Positions 22,179 through 32,493 of a stretch of 64,000 nt of DNA are shown here, one piece after another. Numbering within the stretch: position 1 is the stretch's first letter; each line of letters starts with the position of its first letter. The stretch lies in the NCBI GenBank assembly GCA_037951105.1, contig JBAMJV010007487.1:278967-342966 (forward strand), in the 5' to 3' direction. The notes below the pieces were generated by a model. That model had not been told where the DNA came from. It ran no database searches and was given only the letters and a program-made list of their open reading frames with translations. Made by a program: the position numbers and the translations under genes. This DNA comes from Echinarachnius parma. Taxonomy: Eukaryota > Echinodermata > Echinoidea > Clypeasteroida > Echinarachniidae.

Positions 22179-24976
22179 GAAAAAGTGTATCGCCCTCGAT
22201 ACAAAAACTTAATTACTGTGAAGGAAGAAAGAAAACAAAATAATAATACAAATCGTAATAATTGACACTTGAAATGATCAACAATTAATTTAACTCAAAC
22301 CCGAAAAGGGAATGTATCTCATTAACATCATCAAACTACTGAATGCTCGATATAAATCATGCAAATTAAACAAGAAGGAAAATGCAATGGAATAAGCGTT
22401 AACAACCCATTAGCTCAAACTCACTAGCGTTACAACAAAATGAACAATACAATGTAATATAAAACCGCATGAACACTACTGACTATTAAGATATATAACC
22501 TCTACAATAAAACACAAACTAAACAAAACAAACTAACGTCTCAAACTGCCTAACTATACTGACAAAAGAATATGACTTCTAAGCGAAACAAAATCAAAAC
22601 ACACTGGTTCCATCTGAAATCTGCCTTGCTAAACCACGCACTTAAATCATACTATTAAACAATAGTGTTTGACCAACTATATAAGCACCCATAAAGAACG
22701 GGTCAACACCTTCCCAAAATCACAAAGACCAACGTCAATGTGCAAATAATCCTTTCCCATCAATAATCCAAATCCTTCAAAACAATTCCTAGACAGTGGG
22801 GTAACAACTTCCAGACCACCACCAATAATCACTTCTAATCTATCTTATTTGGCTCCACCCCAAAGGGCGTGTTCAACTAAAGGTGCAAAGTGGTAGAGAG
22901 GCAAAACGGTGTATCAGAAGTCACTCAGTGGACGTGTTGGTCCCGCCCACAAGAGTTGTGGGTGTAACTGAAAACGTAACTAGTAGCCAATACTCATTGG
23001 TCAGTCACTATATAATAAACATTATGTACAAATGTATGTATTGGCCAGTGTTGGTGTGTACCCACACACATCCCTTGTCAGGCCTATCAACTTTCAGGGG
23101 GAAAAAAATGTCCCCGTAACCAGATATTAAACACCAAAATAAACCATGTGTTTCCAATACATCATAACAAAATCATGGACAAATATAAACAACAGGTTCA
23201 GGTGGAAAATAAAAGCAACAAGAGAATAAGAGAGGGAGACACATAAGAATCTCGGAGAGATAGAGAGAACAGAATATTCAGAGAGTTGATGGATAGTCAG
23301 GAAGGACTTAAGAAAATAGATGCAGAAAGGAAGAGCAGAGAAAAGAAATACACAGGAATGAAACGAAAAAGATAACCAAAAAGACATACATCAATAACAT
23401 TGATTGTTCAGCAAATTATTGACAAAAATCGTTATCAATCAATCATCATCAATACCATAAAATAATAGTAGGTACATGACTGTGTACCATCGTAAACTTT
23501 TGTTTTCTTAAATCGGTAAAAAAAATGGAATATCGGTAAAAGAGAAGGGCAGGGGTGAGGAGCAGGAGAGGGAGTAAGTAACTAGGAGAGGTGGGTAATT
23601 GGTCAGAGTGGGGGAGAGCGAAAAATAGAAGAAAAACAAAAAAGGGGGGGGTGGGTATTTAGCTGGGGTAATACCGAATGTGGGGAGGGATGATACCTAT
23701 CATGATTACACAAGGCCAAACCTTTGACAAACAACATTACATGGAACACATCAATCAAATACGGAGCACGTGTGTCAAAAGAGGGGTTGGTATCAACTAC
23801 CACACATGCTGGCAACTTCAAAACAAAGGTGACCCTCGTGAGTTTCAACTTTCAAAGTTAAATAGGTCAATTCCAACAATAACAAGACGTACCAGTATAT
23901 AAAAAAAAACATTGAAATTACTTCCCCAAAGTATATAGCATCTTGCAAAGGGAAAATCGACATTGAAGGAGTTAAATTACGAAAAAAATTAAAATAAAGA
24001 CTGAGGGGGGGGGGGGGGGGGGGGGGAACTATTAAATCATGACATACGGGTATATAACTATTAGGTCCAACTCATATGCCAAAATTTTGAGCTGGATATC
24101 AAACATCCAACTACATCACCTTTTTCCTCCGAAATTCTTGACTCCTAACAAAAATCTAAAGACAAATCAATATAAACCAAATTTTCTTTTTCCGTTTTCA
24201 GTGGGGCAATCAAATTCAAAATAATTATTAATGAAACATCGTTAATTTGTCACATTTATGATCCTTTGCGTCTCCCTGCAACTACATGAACTAGTGAGCA
24301 TACTGTAAATAAAATCAAAGCGGCCTGGTAAATACCAGCAAAGGCTCCTTTAGAGAGGTGCAGGGCAAATCATTTACCGCAATGCTCTAAATATCAACAA
24401 AAGACAACATCTTGTCTAAAAACATCGGGCACTTTTCCACTAAATCACACAACATCGATTCACCCCGGCCGAAGTGAAACGAGTTAAAACCCAAACAGCT
24501 AGTGCCATAATCGAGGGAACCAAATCGTCATTTGTTCTCTCCTCTTTTTTTTCTTCTTCCTTTTCCATCAACTGTTACAGCGAAAGAGGCAACTTCAGAA
24601 CCATAAATGTGACAGGGATGTAAATATAACACCATCATTACGTATGTCCAAAACTTGCTACAAACTTTTACATTTAAATTTAAAAAAATTAAAAAACACT
24701 AAGGGCCCCTACATAAAACGAACAAAAAAAACAAATAAAGAAATAGCTGAGTGAATAAGGAATAGTAATTCAAATTAAAACAAAATAATACTCAACTGTA
24801 ATCCATAAACCTTACGTTTGCTATTTTGAAAGGAAAATTATTGAATTATGCTGAACAACATAAAACTATCAATGACAAAAGAGAGCAAAATATACCTTTA
24901 TCATGAAAATAGTGTATACGTACATTACACAAACATAACAAATTGCGATTCATATTAGCACGCATTTCTCCGCAAG
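22179..24976 (-). other. Long non-coding 3' region of the gypsy element
   Basis: 2.8 kb between the end of pol and the polypurine tract. The longest minus-strand frames (23127-23387, 86 codons; 23603-23848, 81 codons) have no retroviral motif, and no envelope-like protein is seen. Contains a run of about 22 G at 24005-24026. Ty3/gypsy elements usually have only a short untranslated stretch here, so this is unusually long and may be a remnant of a lost gene or acquired DNA. Confidence 0.7.
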
Positions 24977-25579
24977 TTACATCATAGTTTGTACACCGCG
25001 TGACCTGGTAGCAGTGTTATTGCCTGACATAGCTTGTTCTTGCAACTTATTGACCCACTCGGGAAAGTCGCTACTCAGATAAGGCTTCAGCCTATCGTGA
25101 TGAACAATTTTACCTTGAGATTTATTTTGCTTTATCTCAAACAACAAATCATTAATTTTCCTTACAACTACAAATGGTCCTTTCCATTTCTCATTGTTCA
25201 ATTTAGGGCTAAGTCCCTTTTTCCTTGTTATGTCACGACAGTACACCAAGTCACCAACATCAAATGAATTATGGGAAAGTCTTACGTCATGATCTCTTTT
25301 CTGTCTTTCAGCGGTTTTTCCTATGTGCTCGCGAGCAAACTGGTATGCCTCATCTAATTGTTCTTGTAGTTTGACTACATAATCTTCTGGGTGTCGAGGC
25401 TTGGAGTTTGCGCGAAGACCTAATTTAACTTCTAGAGGGGTCTTTACCTCTCGTCCAAACATCAAATAATTGGGTGAAAACCCAGTTGTATTGTGAACTG
25501 TACTGCGATATGCAGAAGTCAACAAATTAAGGTTAACATCCCAATCCCGCTGGTGCTTACTGACATAAGAAGAGATCAT
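24977..25579 (-). pseudogene. gypsy pol, C-terminal integrase part after the stop
   Basis: 200 codons in the same frame as the pol frame upstream, separated from it by one TAA at 25592-25594. It contains the end of the integrase core (RDWDVNLNLLTSAYRST, TTGFSPNYLMFGREV) and the C-terminal GPF/Y-like module (KWKGPFVVVRKI ... HHDRLKPYL). There is no chromodomain. The internal ATG at 25577 is probably not a natural start. As it stands, this part would be made only by read-through of the stop. Confidence 0.85.
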
Positions 25580-25591
25580 GTTTGCTAAAGT

Positions 25592-28500
25592 TTAATTAAA
25601 CCTTTCAATGAATCCATTTGACTGTGGGTGGTAACTTGACGTTTTTGTTTTGTGAGTTTCAAAAATATTACACATCTCGTGAAACAGTGAGGATTCAAAT
25701 GTCCTTCCTTGGTCGGTATGCAATTCGAAAGGGGCCCCATATCTAGAAATGAATTCATTTACCACTTTTTCAGCTACAGTGGCAGAACATTGATCAGGAA
25801 TAGCATAGGCTTCAATCCATTTTGTGAATGTGTCACCTACAACCAAAATGTACCGGTTTCCTTGATCTGAAATAGGAAACGGTCCTAAAATATCCATTGC
25901 TATCCTGTCTAGTGGAGCTCCCTGTTGGTAATTTTTGAGTGGTGCTCGGGGAGATTTTTGAGGTCTCTTACGGGCGCCACATACCTTGCAAGCAAGAACA
26001 TAGTTCCTCACTGAATCTTTCATTTTGTACCAGTAATAGTTTTGACGAATCCTACTAAGAGATTTCTTGAAACCCAAATGTCCAGACATTACTGAGTCAT
26101 GGTTTGCTTCCAATATCATTTTGATCAAAGATTTTGGAACAACCAATGTTAGATGTGAATGGGATGGTGTTTCGTCCCACCTCTTGTACAAAACTCCATC
26201 AATGATTGTGAGTTGTCCCCATAGTAACCAAAGATTTCGCACCATTGGGCTTTTATCTTGAACCTTTTCTCTATTGGGTCTCGTTTCGGATTCGTTTAGC
26301 CACCCAAGGACAATACTTATGTCTCTATCTTGTCTTTGAAGAGATGACAAGTTATTAATGGAAACTCCTAGTGAATCATAAAACTGCTGCCCAACATTTC
26401 TATTAGCTTTGGCGTATTTTTCGGATACGCGGGGCGCATTAGAGTCACTAGCGTTACCATTAATACTCTTCGACCTATTCTCAAATTGTGCTTGACGACG
26501 TGTTACTACAGGCCTAACGTAATTGACAGATCCTATACAAGAATGATAATATTTACTAATTAATTGAACACCCGATCTTAAAGTACCAAGGATGGTATGT
26601 ATGAGCATGACTACATACCAAACTGCCAGTCCAATATCCGTCATGTAATTCTCGCTGTCCACTGCGTCCGCTTCTCCATCGATGTCGCCGTCGAGTGTCG
26701 CCCTTGGTGCAGCGTCGTCCTTCCGTTGACGCGCTGGCTCACCTCGCGCACTCTCGTCCTCGTTGCTAGCGCTCACGCCAGCAATTCTCCTCGTCATCAT
26801 CGGCGCCACGTCATCGATCTCCATGAAGTCGGACCAGGCGGCGTGCTGTTTCTCGCAATGTATGCACCCACCACAAGGAAGTGAAGTGAGAATGCTCCTC
26901 CCATCGTAGCATTCGCAGATTTCGGGACTGCATGGTTTGCGGGACAAAGCGTCAGCGTTAAGGTGACTCTTTCCCGCTCGATGTTCCAGCACGAAGTTGA
27001 ATTGCGATAATATTTCCAGCCACCGCGCCATCTGGTTAGTCGGCTCGCGAAATGACATAATCCATCTCAACGCACTGTGATCAGTTCTGACTTTGAACTG
27101 TTGTCCAAATAGGTGATGTCTAAATTGATGAACGAAAGTTACAATGGCTAGGAGCTCCCGACGCGTGACACAATATCGACGTTGAGCCCTGGTCAACGTC
27201 TTGCTCGCGAAAGCTATTGGGCGTTCGTCATACTGCTCGGTTGACGAATTCCATTGTAGCTGAGACAGTGTTGCTCCTATTCCATAGTTGGATGCGTCGG
27301 TGTCTAGTATGTAAGTTCCGTTAGCTAATGGGTATCCCATTATGTTGTCGCTGGTCAGTAAGTCCTTTAATTTGCAAAATGCTTCCTCGCATTTGGCGTC
27401 CCATTGGAATTTTACACCACTTTCCAGCATGCGGTTTAAAGGGCGAGAGATACTTGAAAAGTCCTTTATAAATCTCCGATAATAAGAGCACAGGCCCAGG
27501 AACGATCGAATGTCCTTAATGTTCGTCGGAGTAGGCCATTCTGCCACCGCCGCTATTTTCTCGGGATTCGCCTTGACCCCCTCTGGTGTGACCACATGTC
27601 CGAGAAATAAGACTTCCGATTGGAACAGGGCACATTTACTTGGCTTAAGCTTAAGTCCGGCCTCACTTAAGCGACTGAAAACATCGTCGAGCCGTTCAAT
27701 ATGCGATTCAAATGTTGAGCTGAATATAATGACGTCGTCCAAATATATCAGCAATGACTTCCACTGCAGCCCTTTGAGCACGAGCTCCATGCATCTTTCG
27801 AATGTACTTGGTGCATTGGATAATCCGAATGGCATGACATTGTATTCAAAAAGTCCCGCTCGGGTGCGAAATGCTGTTTTATATCTGTCCTCCTCCTTCA
27901 CCTCCACCTGCCAATATCCGGATTGTAGGTCTAGTGTAGAAAAATATTTGCTGTCGCTCAGGCAATCCAAACAGTCGTCGATCCGTGGTAATGGGAAACT
28001 GTCGAATTCGGTGACTGAATTCAACTTCCTATAATCCACACATGGGCGCGTAGTACCATCCTTCTTTTTAACATAAACGAGGGGAGAAGCCCATGGTGAT
28101 TTGGAGGGGCTTATAATACCAGACCGTAATTGGTCTGATATAATTTTCTCCTCCTCCTCCTCGAAAGCGCGGGGTGGTCGTCGAGCTGGTTGTCGTACAG
28201 GCGGTGCACCGTTAGTGTTGATTTCGTGTTGGATGACAGAGGTACGGCCGAGATCGGTTGGAGATTTCGCGAAAGCGTCCTCGTGTTTGGAAAGTAAGTT
28301 GTATAACTGTGACTGTTCTGTGGTATTTAGCCCCTCTGCATTCCGTTGATATAGCTCGTCGACAACGGGGTGCAGCTTTTCCTCTGCACGTTCAGTGGGT
28401 ATAACATGAGTTCTATTAACAGTGTGGATGCGGCACGCGTGATGTGTTGCTTGTTGTTCGCCGACGTCATCGGGGTGGTCGATGATGGCGACGACGTCGC

Positions 28501-29269
28501 TCGCTATATGTGCGGTGCCAAGCGTTGTGTCCGCGTGTAGCAAAACATCTTCATCCGAAGCGTTCATGATGCGAATGGGCATTGTGGGTGCTGGGCTTAC
28601 TAGAACTGTCCCAACAAGCAGGGATTTATTCTCCAGTCCATCGGTGAGGGGCTCGATGACTGTATCGTGGGTTGGGACTTGGTGGGGAATGTATCCTTGT
28701 ACGATGTGTTCCGAACGGGCGGGTATTAGAGCATCCGATTTAAGGTGAACTCGTGAAATGGGGATCTGTCCAACAAACTCGCAATTAACAAATCGGCCAT
28801 CGATTTTCAGGCCCCGTCTGGCCTCCAATATGCAATTGAAATGGTACAAAAAATCATATCCTAATAGCGTATCGTCCGCCATCGGTACCACAAAAGCTGG
28901 CCAGGTGTACGTCACATTGCCTATCTTAAATCCAATTGTCACACGCGCTTTCACCACCAGTTCGCCATCGTCTGCTGCTTTCAAAACTATATTATTAGTT
29001 TTGTGTCGGATAAGGCTATCTTTGTGGGGTATTTTATTGAAAAGGGATTCCGAAATAAGGGTTACTGCCGCCCCTGAGTCAACTAGTAATTTTGTATGTA
29101 TTCCTTCAACCTCTGCGGGTACAAATGCAGATAGTCCTGTGTTCTCCACATTTCGAACATGTATGTGGACCGGTGTCTGGCCGGAAGACCCGGTCCCACT
29201 TAGTTTTCCTGCTGTGGCGGGTGGGGGCAGTTGTGCCTGTGGTGCCCAGGTTCCCCACAGTTGTAGCAC
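25592..29269 (-). CDS. pol: gypsy pol polyprotein, interrupted in integrase
   Basis: 1,225-codon frame, -1 relative to gag and overlapping it by 70 bp. Domains in order: aspartic protease (LLVDSGAAVTLIS, Asp-Ser-Gly at residues 64-66); reverse transcriptase with CVDYRKLN, FEYNVMPFGLSNAPSTF and YLDD near residue 509; RNase H (DTDAS near 655, RELLAIV, TDHSALRW, NADALSR); a spacer of about 200 residues with a hydrophobic helix (IGLAVWYVVMLIHTIL, about 877-893); the integrase HHCC zinc finger (H-H about 1055-1062, CKVC near 1095); and the catalytic D, D and E (AMDILGP, HTDQG, FIERFN). The frame ends two residues after the catalytic-Glu region. Expression is probably by -1 frameshift from gag; I could not identify a classical slippery heptamer with confidence. 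The ATG at 29269 may not be used. Confidence 0.93.
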   Translation of the reverse strand: MLQLWGTWAPQAQLPPPATAGKLSGTGSSGQTPVHIHVRNVENTGLSAFVPAEVEGIHTKLLVDSGAAVTLISESLFNKIPHKDSLIRHKTNNIVLKAADDGELVVKARVTIGFKIGNVTYTWPAFVVPMADDTLLGYDFLYHFNCILEARRGLKIDGRFVNCEFVGQIPISRVHLKSDALIPARSEHIVQGYIPHQVPTHDTVIEPLTDGLENKSLLVGTVLVSPAPTMPIRIMNASDEDVLLHADTTLGTAHIASDVVAIIDHPDDVGEQQATHHACRIHTVNRTHVIPTERAEEKLHPVVDELYQRNAEGLNTTEQSQLYNLLSKHEDAFAKSPTDLGRTSVIQHEINTNGAPPVRQPARRPPRAFEEEEEKIISDQLRSGIISPSKSPWASPLVYVKKKDGTTRPCVDYRKLNSVTEFDSFPLPRIDDCLDCLSDSKYFSTLDLQSGYWQVEVKEEDRYKTAFRTRAGLFEYNVMPFGLSNAPSTFERCMELVLKGLQWKSLLIYLDDVIIFSSTFESHIERLDDVFSRLSEAGLKLKPSKCALFQSEVLFLGHVVTPEGVKANPEKIAAVAEWPTPTNIKDIRSFLGLCSYYRRFIKDFSSISRPLNRMLESGVKFQWDAKCEEAFCKLKDLLTSDNIMGYPLANGTYILDTDASNYGIGATLSQLQWNSSTEQYDERPIAFASKTLTRAQRRYCVTRRELLAIVTFVHQFRHHLFGQQFKVRTDHSALRWIMSFREPTNQMARWLEILSQFNFVLEHRAGKSHLNADALSRKPCSPEICECYDGRSILTSLPCGGCIHCEKQHAAWSDFMEIDDVAPMMTRRIAGVSASNEDESARGEPARQRKDDAAPRATLDGDIDGEADAVDSENYMTDIGLAVWYVVMLIHTILGTLRSGVQLISKYYHSCIGSVNYVRPVVTRRQAQFENRSKSINGNASDSNAPRVSEKYAKANRNVGQQFYDSLGVSINNLSSLQRQDRDISIVLGWLNESETRPNREKVQDKSPMVRNLWLLWGQLTIIDGVLYKRWDETPSHSHLTLVVPKSLIKMILEANHDSVMSGHLGFKKSLSRIRQNYYWYKMKDSVRNYVLACKVCGARKRPQKSPRAPLKNYQQGAPLDRIAMDILGPFPISDQGNRYILVVGDTFTKWIEAYAIPDQCSATVAEKVVNEFISRYGAPFELHTDQGRTFESSLFHEMCNIFETHKTKTSSYHPQSNGFIERFN

Positions 29270-30183
29270 CTACCCCAGACGGAGCCCTCTCGTCCGCGAC
29301 CGCGACCGCTATATCCGCCTCTGTTGCCGTAGTTGCCGCTGCCTCGTCCTCCACCGCGACCACGACGTTCGCCCCAGCTGCGTCCACCACCGAGATCCAG
29401 CTTGCCGGCAAGCTTATCGACTAGACCGTCGATCTTTGCGTCGATGCTCGCTGCCATCTTCGTCTCCAGGTCAGCCAGCTTGTCGTCGATGGTTGGGGCT
29501 GCAGCTCCTTGCGCGACAGGGCGCACCTTCACCGAAGACCGCTGCTCGTCCGTGATCGACCGATAGCGGTCGACCAGGTCCTGAGCCTCGGAGAGGTTGC
29601 TCGGTTCCTGCATCCCAACAGCCATCGCAAGGTTTTGATCCTGAATTCCCCGAAGGAATTGGCGGAGTGCAATCTGCTCCCGTGTTGCCTCGTCTGCAGT
29701 CGGGAAACCACGAAGTGTAAACCTCTGCAGGTCAGTGACGTACACGGCCAGCGATTCCCCATGCATTAGCTTGCGCGATTCCAGCTTTGACACAAACGAA
29801 TTTGGGGCAGCCCTCTCCTCGAACCGATTTGCAAGTGCCGCGCTCAGACTGCTAAAAGACTCGAATACCGTAGTGGGCTGGGTCCGGAATAGGTAATCGG
29901 CGGCTTCCCCCGTCACAGCAGAAAGGAGACGAATCCGCTTCTCCTCGTCGGACCAGCGGCAAGCTTTCCCCAAACTCAGGAAGACCTGGTAAAACGCCTG
30001 CCATGGTGTGTCACCTGAAAATGTCGGCTGCCGTGGGAGTGGAACTTTGGTCGCAGCTAGTCCTGGCTGCCTGACCTCCTCCTCTTCCTCAAAAACTGCA
30101 TCCACACCACCAACATCTGCCTGCCTTCGACTCCTAGACTTCCCGGGCATCGTGAAACGGAACGAGTACGTGGTCGAGTCCAA
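29200..30183 (-). CDS. gag: gypsy gag polyprotein
   Basis: 327 codons. It opens with a basic stretch (PGKSRSRRQ), followed by a retrotransposon gag capsid-like region (about residues 45-220, with WQAFYQVFLSLGKACRWSDE and LLSAVTGEAADYLFR). An Arg-Gly-rich linker (GRGGGRGSGNYGNRGG) precedes a CCHC zinc knuckle, CYNCGEPGHHRHNC, close to the C-terminus, typical of a nucleocapsid. The start ATG lies only about 44 nt from the primer site, which makes it the natural first AUG. The frame overlaps pol by 70 bp. It forms the particle shell and packages element RNA. Intact in this copy. Confidence 0.93.
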   Translation of the reverse strand: MDSTTYSFRFTMPGKSRSRRQADVGGVDAVFEEEEEVRQPGLAATKVPLPRQPTFSGDTPWQAFYQVFLSLGKACRWSDEEKRIRLLSAVTGEAADYLFRTQPTTVFESFSSLSAALANRFEERAAPNSFVSKLESRKLMHGESLAVYVTDLQRFTLRGFPTADEATREQIALRQFLRGIQDQNLAMAVGMQEPSNLSEAQDLVDRYRSITDEQRSSVKVRPVAQGAAAPTIDDKLADLETKMAASIDAKIDGLVDKLAGKLDLGGGRSWGERRGRGGGRGSGNYGNRGGYSGRGRGREGSVWGRCYNCGEPGHHRHNCPHPPQQEN

Positions 30184-30227
30184 ATTTTTAACTAGAGTAG
30201 CGTGGTCGAATCATAGTATGCCGCTTT

Positions 30228-30240
30228 ACCGCTGCCACCA
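30228..30240 (-). promoter_or_regulatory. Primer-binding site, tRNA-Leu type
   Basis: Read on the minus strand, TGGTGGCAGCGGT begins two bases after the 5' LTR. It is complementary to the 3' end of eukaryotic tRNA-Leu (…ACCGCTGCCACCA), matched from memory of that tRNA family. Confidence 0.75.
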
Positions 30241-30242
30241 GT

Positions 30243-31010
30243 CTTATGTTCTTACTCCGATACATAAATGATCACACATTTACACATACTTGTAGTTATC
30301 AGTTCACTTTTTTTCGATGGCAGAACATAATAAGAATCGGATCGAGTGCAACTCGTCCGAACTCCAAAACTGGAATGCCCCAAACATCTAGAGATGAGAA
30401 TCAGAATCATAATATAAATTCCTCCTAGTAACTCTACACACACAGCATTATAACCAGGGGTAAAAGGGGGCGTGAATAGGGTAGTGCAAACAAGGGGTGC
30501 ACAGGGGGTGTGGCTTCCTTGCTGCCACTAAAATACATCAAACTATAATAAGGAATAAAGGTTCATTCTTAGAACAAAGAAAGTCCTGTACAGTAGCGAT
30601 AATGTTTATCATCACTTATCTCCTTATCAACAAAAGTCTCCTTTCAAGTTGTATTTGATTCATAACATTAGCCAGAAAGCCGACCATCAAATATATCAAG
30701 TTCATCCCAAAACTAAACAAGTCTGTAAGTTGACCTCCCAACAAGTTATCATATTCTTTATCAAAGCTTTCTGGGTTGGGGGAATACAGTTATCTATGTT
30801 TGTTCCTGTTTCCAAGTTCAAAGGGACAAAAGGGGTTCTATAACGGTGACTCTGATAAGTCTCACCGGGAGATTATGTATATAACTATTTAGGACCAAGT
30901 GCTAAAAGAAAGGGGAGACTAATGTGGTCAAAGATTAATGACTATAAGGTCACTGTCCAGCATTAGACGGGAATTCGCCTAACTATATTACTTATCTTTG
31001 GGACCTAACA
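30243..31010 (-). repeat. 5' LTR of the gypsy element
   Basis: 768 bp, identical to 21397-22164 by eye except at 30311 (T instead of A). It would drive minus-strand transcription; a weak TATA-like TATATACATAA lies on the minus strand near 30875-30890. Confidence 0.95.
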
Positions 31011-31015
31011 ATATT

Positions 31016-32491
31016 GAATATGTAAGACTACCTACTACCCAATAGTACCCCTCATAGGATGGAAGCTAATAAGTAATCCTGTCACACTTCTGACACATGA
31101 AATCACACTCACAAGATTTCTTGTCTTCATGTACAATTTCCAAAAGGGGTTGGATGGAAGTGAGGAAGAAAACATATCCAAAGGGGATGGATTGGGGGGG
31201 GGGGGGGGGGGGGGGGGGTCGCCCTAGGCATACAATTGATTATACACTACTGTTCTTTGAATGTCAATATCACTAAAATGACATCCTAACATATGAACGG
31301 GCGCCTATCACAGGATACAGAAATCTCATCTAATATTGGAATAATATATAATCATGTCAATGTCTGCCTTAAATCACATTCACGTTTTACAAAAGGAGTT
31401 GGATCGTAGTGATGGGGATATATCATTTTCACAAGGAATGGAGGTGGTGGTGGTGGTGGTGGTGGTGGTTGGGGGGGGGGGGGGAATCCCCCATGACATC
31501 CAATTTATTGCACTATGCACCTTTAATTACTCTCCAATCTCCAAAATAATATAAAATACTAGACACAGTGTAACATCACATGATTCAACAAGTAGGTCAT
31601 TAATCAGAATCTTGTCACATTTCACATTGCGGTAATGAAATAAAACAATGTTCTGCAAAATGGGGAAGTGCGGGGCTCTTTCCTCTCCTTTCCTTTCCAC
31701 ATGGATTGGGATGGGAGGAGAATGACGTTTCTTTGCCTGCTCTTAACTGAGCCAATGCACTTTGAATTCCAATGTCACCAACGATACATCCCAACATAGA
31801 AGTGGGCGCCCCTCGACAGGATATCATCTGGTGAGAGTGAGAAGGGGGTTAGGTTCATTTGTGTCTAAATTGAGTTCTACATACCATCTTGATCCTCATC
31901 TATGTGATGTTAAACTTTCAGATAATAGTTTTTTATTAATAAAACAAAAATATTTATCACAAATTAAAGAGAGCCAATTTGGTTTCTACATTGCTACCAA
32001 ATTTAAAATGAGATTATCTCTGAAGTGAAAAAGTGACTTTTGCGCCCTTCTCTTTCTCAGCTGACAATATTTCTCAACGTTAGTGCCCCAGTCACATATC
32101 CCTGCTTCCTGCACATGATATTACATTCATGCACTTACATTGCTCCCTCCTTAATCATAGGAGACACGTCACAATTCTGTTTGAATCTGTTAGATTGCTT
32201 TTCTCTCTGCATCATGTGTATTTTTTGTGCAAAATTTGTATTCATAGCTAAGCCTCTTCCTTTATTTTTACAAATTTGGGATATGTCTCCTAAAATTTAA
32301 GATTCTTGAAATAGTCTGTAAATAAAACAGGATAGACATGATTGATAAACAACTTATTTTCTATTGGTATCCTCAAAATAACTGTTTTCTCATGTTTTTC
32401 CTCTCTTTTTGAGGTCTTATGGTAACATTTTTGTCATGCCTTGCAAAAAAGCATTTGTAAGATAAAAAAAAGTCTATCAAAATTCATTGCA
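31016..32491. other. Intron stretch with poly-G runs and degenerate repeats
   Basis: Contains a run of about 24 G at 31195-31218 and a (TGG)n run with poly-G at 31440-31483. Degenerate repeated phrases ('aaaaggggttggat', 'atgacatcctaacatatgaa..gggcgcc', 'acaggata') near 31150, 31280, 31395 and 31785 suggest a very old tandem array. No gene is supported. Confidence 0.45.
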
Positions 32492-32493
32492 TA

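Larger units (their letters stand above)
21397..31010 (-). mobile_element. Full-length Ty3/gypsy LTR retrotransposon
   Basis: 9,614 bp, transcribed on the minus strand and antisense to HEATR6. It has two 768-bp LTRs, a primer site, gag, pol (order protease, reverse transcriptase, RNase H, integrase, as in Metaviridae) and a polypurine tract. The target duplication is ATATT (21392-21396 and 31011-31015). It could instead be ATAT, with the LTR one base longer. By eye the LTRs differ at one site only (21465 A versus 30311 T), so insertion is very recent. The copy carries one in-frame stop in integrase (25592-25594), so it is probably not autonomous unless the stop is read through. There is no envelope gene. 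Confidence 0.95.

Noticed and set aside
23127-23848. Possible envelope gene of the gypsy element
   Set aside because: The two minus-strand frames are short, not contiguous and lack signal peptide, cleavage site and fusion-type motifs.
27510-29566. Several + strand open frames of 77-265 codons
   Set aside because: Antisense shadows of the gypsy gag and pol genes; composition follows the opposite strand.
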